Shown piece after piece: positions 1 through 4,942 of a stretch of DNA of 5,273 nucleotides; positions within the stretch are counted from its first letter, which is position 1, and every line of letters begins with the position of its first letter. The notes under the pieces are model-generated. The model saw nothing but the letters and a program-made list of their open reading frames with translations. It searched no databases and was not told the origin of the DNA. The position numbers and the translations under genes were made by a program. This DNA is from an uncultured Senegalimassilia sp. (GTDB taxonomy: Bacteria > Actinomycetota > Coriobacteriia > Coriobacteriales > Eggerthellaceae), in NCBI RefSeq assembly GCF_934632265.1, contig NZ_CAKTYH010000129.1, positions 1-5,273 on the forward strand, given 5' to 3'.

Positions 1-79
1 GCGGGTACAGGGAAAAGGAAATGATGCGGGGCGTCTGTTGCGTGCGGGTGCCTTGACGCATCGGGAAAGGACGGCCTAC
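1..79 (+). other. Leader region upstream of the DegV-family gene
   Basis: All three plus frames are open at the window edge. One stops at 22-24 (TGA), one at 54-56 (TGA), and the third runs into the DegV gene, so this could contain the tail of an upstream gene whose identity cannot be read. A purine-rich stretch at 11-20 (GGAAAAGGAA) precedes two adjacent ATG codons at 21 and 24. These open an 11-codon frame reading MMRGVCCVRVP that ends 23 nt before the DegV start. It may be a short leader peptide or simply the end of an upstream frame. No convincing -35/-10 pair is visible here. Confidence 0.3.
66..71 (+). promoter_or_regulatory. Ribosome binding site that fixes the DegV-family start
   Basis: AAAGGA lies 8 nt before the ATG at 80. 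It supports that ATG over the in-frame TTG at 38, which would add 14 residues before the conserved family N-terminus. Confidence 0.7.
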
Positions 80-916
80 ATGAAATGGAACGTGGTCACG
101 GATTCAAGCTGCGACCTTATCCCGTCAGACTATCGATCCGATGCGATCGAGCTATCCAGCGTGCCGTTCGAGATCAGCGTCGGCGTTCGCGGGTATACCG
201 ATAACGAGCAGCTCGATATCGAGGAGATGCTGCGCGATATGGAGCAGGAGAAGACCGCCAGCTACACCTCGTGCCCCGCTCCGGGCGCGTGGCTTGAGCA
301 GTTCGAGAAGGGTGATCGAACTTTCGCCATCACCATCTCGTCGCAGCTTTCCGGCAGCATGAACAGCGCGCTGACCGCCCGCGATTTGGCGCTCGAGGCG
401 GACCCGGATAAGAAGATCGCCGTGTTGGATTCCCGCTCTACCGGCCCTGAGCTGGTTCTTTGCGTGCGTGAGATCGAAAGGCTTGCCCGTGAGGGCGTCG
501 ACTTCGACGAAGCGGTGGACCGCGCGAACGCGTTTCTGGATAAGACCAAGGTGATCTTCGCGCTTTCGTCTTTCGACAACCTGATCAAAAACGGCCGTAT
601 GCACAAGATGGCAGGCTTCCTTGCCAAGGCGCTTGGCATGTGGGGCATCGGCAGCGCCAGCGACGAGGGCCGGATCGTCGTCGAGGGCAAGACGCGCGGC
701 TCGAAGCGCACCGTCCGCGCGCTGGTCGAGTGCATGAGGGAGCGCGGGTTCTCCGGCGGCAACGTTGCCATTAGCCATTGCGACAACCATGCTGTTGCCC
801 AGGCTCTCAAAGAGAGCATTTTGAGCGCATGGGCTGATTCCAAGATCGAGATTCTCCCGACCAGGGGCCTTTGCAGCTACTACGCCGAACGCGGAGGTCT
901 GATTGTAGGCTTCTAG
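80..916 (+). CDS. DegV family protein (FakB-type fatty-acid-binding protein), divergent C-terminal motif
   Basis: This 278-residue protein has the length and motif order of the DegV family. Characterised members (FakB) are cytosolic carriers that hold a fatty acid for phosphorylation by FakA and so feed exogenous fatty acids into phospholipid synthesis. Visible motifs are the N-terminal VVTDSSCDL (residues 5-13), TSCP (63-66, usually TSQP), TISSQLSGSMNSA (85-97), VLDSRSTG (115-122), SSFDNLIKNGRMHK (163-176, the usual LxxLxxGGR loop) and ISHCDN (231-236). The usual C-terminal HxGPG motif is replaced by YAERGG (268-273), so the His expected to contact the lipid carboxylate appears to be Tyr268. 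The start at 80 is chosen from the ribosome site and because family members begin at the VTDSS strand. No fakA-like gene is nearby. It appears monocistronic within the window and is followed by a hairpin terminator. Lipid binding is inferred from the family; the divergent end may mean a different ligand. Confidence 0.9.
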   Translation: MKWNVVTDSSCDLIPSDYRSDAIELSSVPFEISVGVRGYTDNEQLDIEEMLRDMEQEKTASYTSCPAPGAWLEQFEKGDRTFAITISSQLSGSMNSALTARDLALEADPDKKIAVLDSRSTGPELVLCVREIERLAREGVDFDEAVDRANAFLDKTKVIFALSSFDNLIKNGRMHKMAGFLAKALGMWGIGSASDEGRIVVEGKTRGSKRTVRALVECMRERGFSGGNVAISHCDNHAVAQALKESILSAWADSKIEILPTRGLCSYYAERGGLIVGF

Positions 917-991
917 CCGGTAGATTGCCGCGCGTTCGTTGATTCTGCAGATACGGCTTCATGGACAACAGCATTTCCGAGACGAATTGAA

Positions 992-1020
992 CCGCGCCCA
1001 AGAAGATTGCCTGGGCGCGG
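992..1020 (+). terminator. Probable terminator after the DegV-family gene
   Basis: CCGCGCCCA (992-1000) pairs perfectly with TGGGCGCGG (1012-1020), giving a 9-bp GC-rich stem with an 11-nt loop. It lies 76 nt after the DegV stop. The following bases, CTTGTTGCATTTCCC, are only moderately T-rich. The hairpin lies in a convergent gap, and the bases on the other side are also T-containing when read from the minus strand (TTCAATTCGTC), so it may act in both directions. Confidence 0.6.
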
Positions 1021-1050
1021 CTTGTTGCATTTCCCTGACGAAGTGGCATA

Positions 1051-1071
1051 GGGCAGGGACCCTGCTCTTTT
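1051..1071 (+). terminator. Short hairpin with T4 in the convergent gap, weak terminator candidate
   Basis: GGGCAGG (1051-1057) can pair with CCTGCTC (1061-1067) around a GAC loop with one G-U pair, and TTTT follows at 1068-1071. It may be a back-up stop for plus-strand transcripts. It sits 4 to 24 nt past the stop codon of the minus-strand membrane gene, where it has no T run in the minus direction. Confidence 0.3.
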
Positions 1072-1074
1072 AGG

Positions 1075-1659
1075 TTACAGGTCGTCGGGGCAGTCTAGTT
1101 CCGCTTCGATTTTCGCGCGGCGTTGTTTTGCCTCGAAGAATGCCAAGCACAGCGCGCCGAATACGGCAACGAAGATGGTCACGCCGAACACTACGCCCGT
1201 TGCCAGGTTCGCTCCCCAAAAGACGCTTTCAATCGGCACGATATGCGCCTCGGCGATACAGCGCATAGCAGCGATGGCGAGTGCGCTTGCGATGCCGGTG
1301 ATTCCCGAGATGAGCAGGAAGTAGCCCGTGGGAATGTGCTCGGTTTGCCCGAAGCGGTTGGTATCGACATAGCCTTTCCGCGTCTGCAGCACAGCGCAGA
1401 CGATCATTACAATGAAAAGCCATGCGTACATGACGGCGTCAACGGGATTTGCGAAGAGGCGAAACGATTCGTTGGCGTCGTTGTGCACCCACGCTACCTG
1501 CTGGGCCATGATTTGATACATAAGCAGCGTGAGCATGCCGAACGATAGCAACATGAACCCAAGCTTGTAGATTTTCGCGTTCTCGGCCTCAAGGCGCTCG
1601 TCCTTCGGGCCGGCGTATTCGCGCCATTTCTGGGCAAGTTTCATATTTTGCAGCTTCAT
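1075..1659 (-). CDS. Four-helix membrane protein paired with an Xre-type regulator
   Basis: This 194-residue protein has a charged cytosolic N-terminus (WREYAGPKDERLEAENAK, 12-29) followed by about four hydrophobic segments near 31-51, 75-92, 112-132 and 146-176. It ends in a charged tail (EAKQRRAKIEAELDCPDDL). No signal peptide or catalytic motif is seen. The DER-x-x-x-E-x-x-KI stretch before the first helix resembles small membrane proteins of unknown function often encoded beside short Xre-type regulators (DUF6773-like); that likeness is from memory. The start at 1659 is backed by AGGAGA 5 nt upstream; a second ATG five codons later has no comparable site. The gene lies 67 nt after the regulator, with no terminator between, so they are probably co-transcribed. 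Function unknown; membrane stress sensing or sequestering the regulator is possible but untested. Confidence 0.8.
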   Translation of the reverse strand: MKLQNMKLAQKWREYAGPKDERLEAENAKIYKLGFMLLSFGMLTLLMYQIMAQQVAWVHNDANESFRLFANPVDAVMYAWLFIVMIVCAVLQTRKGYVDTNRFGQTEHIPTGYFLLISGITGIASALAIAAMRCIAEAHIVPIESVFWGANLATGVVFGVTIFVAVFGALCLAFFEAKQRRAKIEAELDCPDDL

Positions 1660-1726
1660 GATTCTCTCCTAAAAGGATATGTTCGAGTTTGGGTTAACGT
1701 GCTGGGTTGCAGATGGCGAAACCGGG

Positions 1727-1936
1727 TTAGCGCTCTTCGTCCCAGAAAAGGTCGTTTAGGGTGACATGAAGGGTTTTGCAAATAGCGACGCATAAATTGA
1801 GCGTGGGGTTGTAACCGCCTGCCTCGATGAGGCCGATGGTTTGGCGCGTGACGCCAACGGCTTCGGCGAGATCGGATTGCGAAAGGCCGGCTGCCGCGCG
1901 CGCTGCCTTCATGCGTAGGTTTTTATGGCCAGGCAT
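1727..1936 (-). CDS. Small Xre/Cro-type helix-turn-helix transcriptional regulator
   Basis: This 69-residue protein is essentially a single HTH_3 (Cro/C1) domain. The helix-turn-helix is at about residues 18-40, with the hallmark LSQSDLAEAVGVTRQTI (18-34) followed by IEAGGYNPTLNLCVAICKTL and the usual LNDLFW end. It is a cytosolic DNA-binding protein, probably dimeric, with no ligand or oligomerisation domain. AGGA at 1942-1945 sits 5 nt before the ATG, which favours this start over Met9. Single-domain regulators of this type commonly repress their own operon and are commonly followed by a small membrane protein gene, as here. The promoter upstream carries repeated TTGCATTAT boxes, so autoregulation is likely. 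It could alternatively be the antidote half of an unusual toxin-antitoxin pair, but nothing in the downstream gene looks like a known toxin. Confidence 0.9.
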   Translation of the reverse strand: MPGHKNLRMKAARAAAGLSQSDLAEAVGVTRQTIGLIEAGGYNPTLNLCVAICKTLHVTLNDLFWDEER

Positions 1937-1967
1937 GGGCTTCCTTTCGATATATGGACAAATATCC

Positions 1968-2074
1968 GTTGCAACATGACAGAAATATATTGCATTATAG
2001 GTGCAGTGTCAACTATATGTTGCATTATGAAATGCAAATGCGGCATAATCGCTATCGGTGCAAGAAGCATTGCA
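1968..2074. repeat. Cluster of TTGCATTAT / TGCA repeats, putative operator array
   Basis: The core TTGCATTAT occurs at 1990-1998 and 2020-2028, exactly 30 bp apart (about three helical turns). The second copy is half of an 18-bp dyad, TTGCATT-ATGA-AATGCAA (2020-2037). GTTGCAAC (1968-1975) is an 8-bp palindrome at the predicted transcription start. TGCA starts at 1970, 1991, 2002, 2021, 2033, 2059 and 2071, with three pairs spaced 11 or 12 bp. One core copy fills the -10 side of the spacer and the dyad lies just upstream of the -35, as expected for repressor sites. The binding protein is inferred to be the adjacent Xre regulator. Confidence 0.55.
1984..2012 (-). promoter_or_regulatory. Sigma-70-type promoter of the regulator/membrane-protein operon
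   Basis: On the minus strand TTGACA (2007-2012) is followed by a 17-nt spacer and TATATT (1984-1989). This predicts a start near 1977 and a leader of about 40 nt before the ATG at 1936. The -35 is a perfect consensus match and the spacing is ideal, making this the best promoter in the window. Confidence 0.8.
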
Positions 2075-2088
2075 AACGATCTCTCACG

Positions 2089-2120
2089 AAAAAGGCGCCT
2101 TGCAAAGAGCAAGGCGCCTT
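2089..2120 (-). terminator. Rho-independent terminator of guaA
   Basis: AAGGCGCCTTGC (2092-2103) and GCAAGGCGCCTT (2109-2120) form a perfect 12-bp stem with a 5-nt loop. On the minus strand the stem ends in a run of five T (2089-2093). It begins 24 nt past the guaA stop codon and also shields the AT-rich promoter of the regulator operon from guaA read-through. Confidence 0.92.
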
Positions 2121-2144
2121 GGATGGGCGATATGTTGTTGCAGC

Positions 2145-3125
2145 TTATTCCCATTCCACCGTGCCGACGGGCTTGGGGGTGAGGTCGTAGCATACGCGGC
2201 AGATGCGGGGGACCTCCGCGTTGATGCGGGCGGTGATGCGCTTGAGCAGCGCCCAGTCAAGCTCGGGCACCTCGGCGGTCATGACGTCGACCGTGTTGAT
2301 GCAGCGGATGATGCAGGGCCAGTCGTAGGCGCGCTTGCCCTCGCGCACGCCGGTTGCGCGGAAGTCGGGCACCACGGCGAAGTACTGCCAGATGGTCAGG
2401 CCCGCGTTGTCGATCTCCTCGCGCACGATGGCGTCGGCCTCGCGCAGCGCCTCCAGACGGTCGCGGGTGATGGCGCCCAAGCAGCGAACGCCCAGGCCGG
2501 GGCCGGGGAAGGGCTGGCGCTCGACCATGTTCTCGGGCAGGCCCAGCTCGCGGCCGACCACGCGCACCTCGTCCTTGTACAGCAGCTTGACGGGCTCGCA
2601 CAGCTCGAACTGCAGGTCATCGGGCAGGCCGCCCACGTTGTGGTGCGCCTTCACGCCGTCCTGGGACTCCAGGATGTCGGGGTAGATGGTGCCCTGTGCC
2701 AGGAAGCTGACCTCGTTGCCGACCTTGCGGGCCTCCTCCTCGAACACGCGGATGAACTCGGCGCCGATGATCTTGCGCTTGGCCTCGGGCTCCTCGACGT
2801 CGACGAGTTTGCCCAGGAATCGGTCGGTTGCGTCCACGTACATCAGGTTCGCGTCAAGCTGGTTCTTGAACACGTCGATGACCTGCTCGCTTTCGCCCTT
2901 GCGCATAAGGCCGTGGTTGACGTGCACGCAAATGAGCTGCTTGCCGATGGCGCGGATGAGCAGCGCGGCCACGACGGAGCTGTCGACGCCGCCGGAAAGG
3001 GCCAGCAGAACCTTCTTGTCGCCGATTTGCTCGCGGACTGCGGCAACCTGTTCGTCGATGAACGCCTGGGCAAGTTCGGGGGTGGTGATGCGCACCATGT
3101 CGTCGGGACGCTTGTTCGGATCCAT
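2145..3125 (-). CDS. guaA: GMP synthase ATP-pyrophosphatase subunit, free-standing (no glutaminase domain)
   Basis: This cytosolic enzyme of purine synthesis aminates XMP to GMP using ATP. The 326-residue protein carries the PP-loop SGGVDSS (44-50), RKIIGAEF (117-124), QGTIYPDILES (144-154), HHNVGGLP (161-168), ERQPFPGPGLGVR (202-214) and the C-terminal ending PKPVGTVEWE, so both the ATP-pyrophosphatase and the dimerisation domain look intact. Ordinary bacterial GuaA is over 500 residues because an N-terminal class I glutamine amidotransferase domain precedes this part. Here that domain is cleanly missing: the protein starts with a short helix before the PP-loop, as in the split archaeal enzyme. 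No amidotransferase is encoded upstream on this strand within the window. The start at 3125 follows AAAGGAG with a 6-nt gap; an in-frame ATG at 3179 has poor spacing to any ribosome site and would be nearly leaderless. The gene is followed by a strong terminator and appears to be transcribed alone. Confidence 0.95.
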   Translation of the reverse strand: MDPNKRPDDMVRITTPELAQAFIDEQVAAVREQIGDKKVLLALSGGVDSSVVAALLIRAIGKQLICVHVNHGLMRKGESEQVIDVFKNQLDANLMYVDATDRFLGKLVDVEEPEAKRKIIGAEFIRVFEEEARKVGNEVSFLAQGTIYPDILESQDGVKAHHNVGGLPDDLQFELCEPVKLLYKDEVRVVGRELGLPENMVERQPFPGPGLGVRCLGAITRDRLEALREADAIVREEIDNAGLTIWQYFAVVPDFRATGVREGKRAYDWPCIIRCINTVDVMTAEVPELDWALLKRITARINAEVPRICRVCYDLTPKPVGTVEWE

Positions 3126-3131
3126 GCAGAG

Positions 3132-3138
3132 CTCCTTT
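3132..3138 (-). promoter_or_regulatory. Ribosome binding site that fixes the guaA start
   Basis: AAAGGAG on the minus strand lies 6 nt before the ATG at 3125. This is close to the ideal anti-16S match and argues against the longer frame starting at 3179. Confidence 0.8.
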
Positions 3139-3148
3139 AGTTCGCGGG

Positions 3149-3173
3149 CATGCGCTGCCGTGCGCAACGCATG
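3149..3173 (-). promoter_or_regulatory. 10-bp hairpin in the guaA 5' leader
   Basis: On the minus strand CATGCGTTGC (3173-3164) pairs with GCAGCGCATG (3158-3149) around a GCACG loop, a 10-bp stem with a single U-G wobble. It begins about 8 nt after the predicted transcription start and ends 10 nt before the ribosome site. No T run follows, so it is not a terminator. It could protect the 5' end or regulate translation. It does not match any purine or guanidine riboswitch that I recognise. Confidence 0.5.
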
Positions 3174-3187
3174 AGTCATAACTCCAT

Positions 3188-3193
3188 ATTATA
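3188..3193 (-). promoter_or_regulatory. Probable guaA promoter -10 element
   Basis: A perfect TATAAT lies on the minus strand, giving a predicted start near 3181 and a leader of about 55 nt. No good -35 is seen at 16-18 nt (the sequence there reads AAGGAAAA). An A6 tract on the minus strand at 3231-3236 is in the right area for an UP-like element, roughly 50 nt before the start. The promoter call therefore rests on the -10 and its position. Confidence 0.5.
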
Positions 3194-3235
3194 TGCGGCA
3201 GGGTCCAGGTTTTCCTTTGCCGAGACCGGCTTTTT

Positions 3236-3271
3236 TGCCGCCGAGCAGCGGATTCGCCTTATTCGGCGGCA
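3236..3271. repeat. Inverted repeat with a perfect 9-bp GC-rich stem, unknown role
   Basis: TGCCGCCGA (3236-3244) pairs with TCGGCGGCA (3263-3271) around an 18-nt loop that itself can fold GCG/CGC (3248-3250 with 3255-3257). The T run lies on its left side, so it reads as A6 after the hairpin on the minus strand and does not make a terminator there. On the plus strand nothing T-rich follows. It lies upstream of the guaA promoter and could be a protein site or a relic. Confidence 0.4.
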
Positions 3272-3705
3272 GGCGGGTTGAGCTCGTGTGCCGCCGGGAG
3301 TTGTGTGGGCCAAGGTTCGGTTTTGGTGGTCAGGAATTCGAGAAATGTGCATTTACGGGTGCTGTAGGCTGAGTAATCGCGGCATGAATCGGCCATGAGC
3401 GCAGATATATGCGCGAATTAGTCGACCTCGAGGCGATGTCGGGGGTGAATCGGCTATCCGACAGCGCAACGCTCGCCTTTTTGTCCGTCACCGGGGTTGC
3501 GTGGCGTGTTTTTCGATCTGGCTGGCGTGGTGGTCGTGGTCGTTGGCGCAAGTTCGGTGTCGTTGAGAGGGGCAGGCTCTCTTGCTCGGTGGCACGGGTT
3601 ATGGCTTGTGCGGCTGCGGCGACTGCTTCCGCAGCGCCCGCGCAGGAGTCGTTGTAGGGGCAGCCGCTTTGCCTGCGTGTGCTGCACCCGGTGGGGTCGC
3701 GGGGC

Positions 3706-3735
3706 TGCTCCTGGCAATCGCGCGGTTGCTCCTGG
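3706..3735 (+). repeat. Pair of TGCTCCTGG direct repeats upstream of the reductase gene
   Basis: TGCTCCTGG occurs at 3706-3714 and 3727-3735, 21 bp apart centre to centre (two helical turns), ending 38 bp before the reductase ATG. This position and spacing would suit an activator binding in tandem next to the promoter. No strong -35/-10 pair is visible. TAGGAT at 3736-3741, directly after the second copy, is the best -10 candidate. Confidence 0.35.
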
Positions 3736-3773
3736 TAGGATACGGTTACGGTATCGAGCGAAGAGGGGGTTTC

Positions 3774-4916
3774 ATGAAGTACAGGCGTTTGGGTAGGACC
3801 GGGCTTGCGGTCAGCGAGATCGGCTTCGGCGCGGAGTGGATGCCGGGTGATGACCAGGAGAAGGTTTCCCGCCTGGTGGATTTCGCAGCGGAGCAGGGCG
3901 TCAACATCGTTGACTGCTGGATGGCCGACCCGGCGGTGCGCAGGGTGTTGGGCAACGCCGTTTGCGCGCATCGCGACAAGTGGATCGTGCAGGGTCACTT
4001 CGGCGCCACCTGGCAAAACGGCCAGTACACCCGCACACGCGACATGGATGCGGTGATCCCGGCCTGGGAGGAGCTGCTCGCTTGCTTCGGCGGGCACATC
4101 GAGCTGGGGCTGATCCATTTCGTGGACGTGATCGCCGAGTTCGAGCAGATCATGAACGGCCCGTTCATCGAGTACGTGCGTGCCGAGAAGGCTGCCGGCC
4201 GCATCGACCACATCGGCTTGTCCACGCACAACCCCGAGGTTGCGCTGCAAGCCGCGGTCACGCCGGACATCGAGATGATCATGTTCTCCATCAACCCCGC
4301 CTACGACATGCTGCCCGCTTCCGAGGACATCAACGACCTGTTCAAAGACGAATACCAGCCAGGTCTTGAGAACATGGACCCGCAGCGCAAGCGCCTGTAC
4401 GCGCTGTGCGAGGAAAACGGCGTGGGCATCACCGTCATGAAGCCGTTCGCGGGCGGGCGTTTGTTCGACGCCGGGAAATCGCCGTTCGGCGCGGCGATGA
4501 CTCCCGTGCAGGCTTGCCATTACTGCCTGACCCGCCCCGCGGTCGCCTCCGTGCTGGCCGGCTTCAGGGACATCGAGGAATGTGCTGGCTGCCTGGCGTA
4601 CGAAACCGCCGATGACGAGGCGAAAAACTACGCGTCCATCCTGGCCAGCGCGCCGCAGCACGCCTATTTCGGCAACTGCATCTACTGCGGGCATTGCCAG
4701 CCTTGCACGGTGGGCATCAACATTGCCGAGGTGAACAAGTACTCTGACCTCGCGCAGATGCAGGACGAGGTGCCTGCGTCCGTGCGCGACCATTACCTTG
4801 CCCTTGAGGTTCGCGCCGGGGACTGCACCGGATGCGGCGCCTGCGAGGCCAACTGCCCGTTCGGCGTGCCTATCGCGCAGCGCATGGAGGAAACCGCCGC
4901 GTTGTTCGGCGCTTAG
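3774..4916 (+). CDS. Iron-sulfur aldo/keto reductase (COG1453-type) with a divergent catalytic tetrad
   Basis: This 380-residue protein is an aldo/keto-reductase TIM barrel (about residues 1-290) joined to a C-terminal ferredoxin-like segment. MKYRRLGRTGLAVSEIGFG opens it as usual, with IGLSTHNPE (147-155) and TVMKPFAGGRL (220-230) further on. Cys302, 305, 308 and 311 form CxxCxxCxxC, and Cys351, 354, 357 and 361 form CxxCxxCxxxCP, enough to bind two [4Fe-4S] clusters. Aligned by eye to the Asp-Tyr-Lys-His tetrad, Asp47 and His115 remain, but the Tyr position is Asp52 and the Lys position His75, so ordinary NADPH carbonyl reduction is doubtful. It is probably a cytosolic redox enzyme of anaerobic metabolism with unknown substrate. 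The start at 3774 follows GAGG(GGG) at 3763-3769; an in-frame upstream extension to 3582 is low-complexity and lacks family similarity. The gene stands alone and diverges from guaA. Confidence 0.9.
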   Translation: MKYRRLGRTGLAVSEIGFGAEWMPGDDQEKVSRLVDFAAEQGVNIVDCWMADPAVRRVLGNAVCAHRDKWIVQGHFGATWQNGQYTRTRDMDAVIPAWEELLACFGGHIELGLIHFVDVIAEFEQIMNGPFIEYVRAEKAAGRIDHIGLSTHNPEVALQAAVTPDIEMIMFSINPAYDMLPASEDINDLFKDEYQPGLENMDPQRKRLYALCEENGVGITVMKPFAGGRLFDAGKSPFGAAMTPVQACHYCLTRPAVASVLAGFRDIEECAGCLAYETADDEAKNYASILASAPQHAYFGNCIYCGHCQPCTVGINIAEVNKYSDLAQMQDEVPASVRDHYLALEVRAGDCTGCGACEANCPFGVPIAQRMEETAALFGA

Positions 4917-4942
4917 CGGGGAAGCGGCGCTTAGCGGGGAAG
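4907..4942 (+). repeat. Perfect 18-bp tandem duplication across the reductase stop codon
   Basis: CGGCGCTTAGCGGGGAAG is repeated back to back at 4907-4924 and 4925-4942. The unit is six codons long and contains the gene's TAG stop (4914-4916), so a second in-frame TAG sits exactly 18 nt later (4932-4934). It looks like a recent slippage duplication. Confidence 0.9.

Larger units (their letters stand above)
3194..3773. other. GC-rich divergent intergenic region between guaA and the reductase gene
   Basis: About 580 bp lie between the guaA -10 and the reductase start. I see no supported gene. Open frames exist on both strands (for example plus 3409-3657 and minus 3717-3454), but they have low-complexity translations rich in Arg, Ala, Ser or Thr and no ribosome sites. 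It contains a T6 run at 3231-3236 preceded by a 4-bp hairpin (3219-3230), a 9-bp hairpin at 3236-3271, a small GCGCA/TGCGC inverted repeat at 3399-3414, a GAGAG/CTCTC inverted repeat at 3565-3581 and a pair of 9-bp direct repeats at 3706-3735. No tRNA or known riboswitch core was recognised. Confidence 0.6.

Noticed and set aside
38..79. TTG start for the DegV-family protein at 38
   Set aside because: It would add 14 residues before the conserved VVTDSS strand. The ATG at 80 has a better ribosome site.
1075..1936. Toxin-antitoxin system reading of the Xre/membrane pair
   Set aside because: The order (regulator first) would fit, but the second protein is a 194-residue multi-helix membrane protein unlike known small hydrophobic toxins, so the label is not supported by sequence alone.
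2058..3140. Plus-strand open frame of 360 codons opposite guaA
   Set aside because: It covers the whole of guaA in antisense, has an Ala/Asp/Leu/His-rich translation typical of a GC-skewed shadow, and would start inside the regulator promoter and guaA terminator region.
3126..3179. N-terminal extension of guaA to an ATG at 3179
   Set aside because: The added 18 residues coincide with a leader hairpin, the GGAG before that ATG is only 2 nt away, and a strong AAAGGAG precedes the ATG at 3125.
3219..3236. Plus-strand terminator made of GCCG-AGAC-CGGC followed by T6
   Set aside because: The stem is only 4 bp and no plus-strand gene lies upstream to terminate. The T run more likely serves as an upstream A-tract for the guaA promoter.
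3409..3657. Small plus-strand frame of 82 codons in the divergent gap
   Set aside because: There is no ribosome site, the composition is biased (Arg, Ala, Ser, Val), and it has no recognisable fold or conserved neighbour.
3454..3717. Minus-strand frame of 87 codons in the divergent gap
   Set aside because: It has a low-complexity Arg/Thr/Pro translation and no ribosome site, so it reads as non-coding GC-rich DNA.
3582..3773. Upstream extension of the reductase by 64 codons
   Set aside because: The extension is Gly/Ala/Leu-rich without family similarity, and the standard MKYRRLGRTG start has its own ribosome site.
3330..4793. Minus-strand open frame of 487 codons opposite the reductase gene
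   Set aside because: It is antisense to a well-recognised protein and its translation has no family features. Long antisense frames are expected in GC-rich genes.
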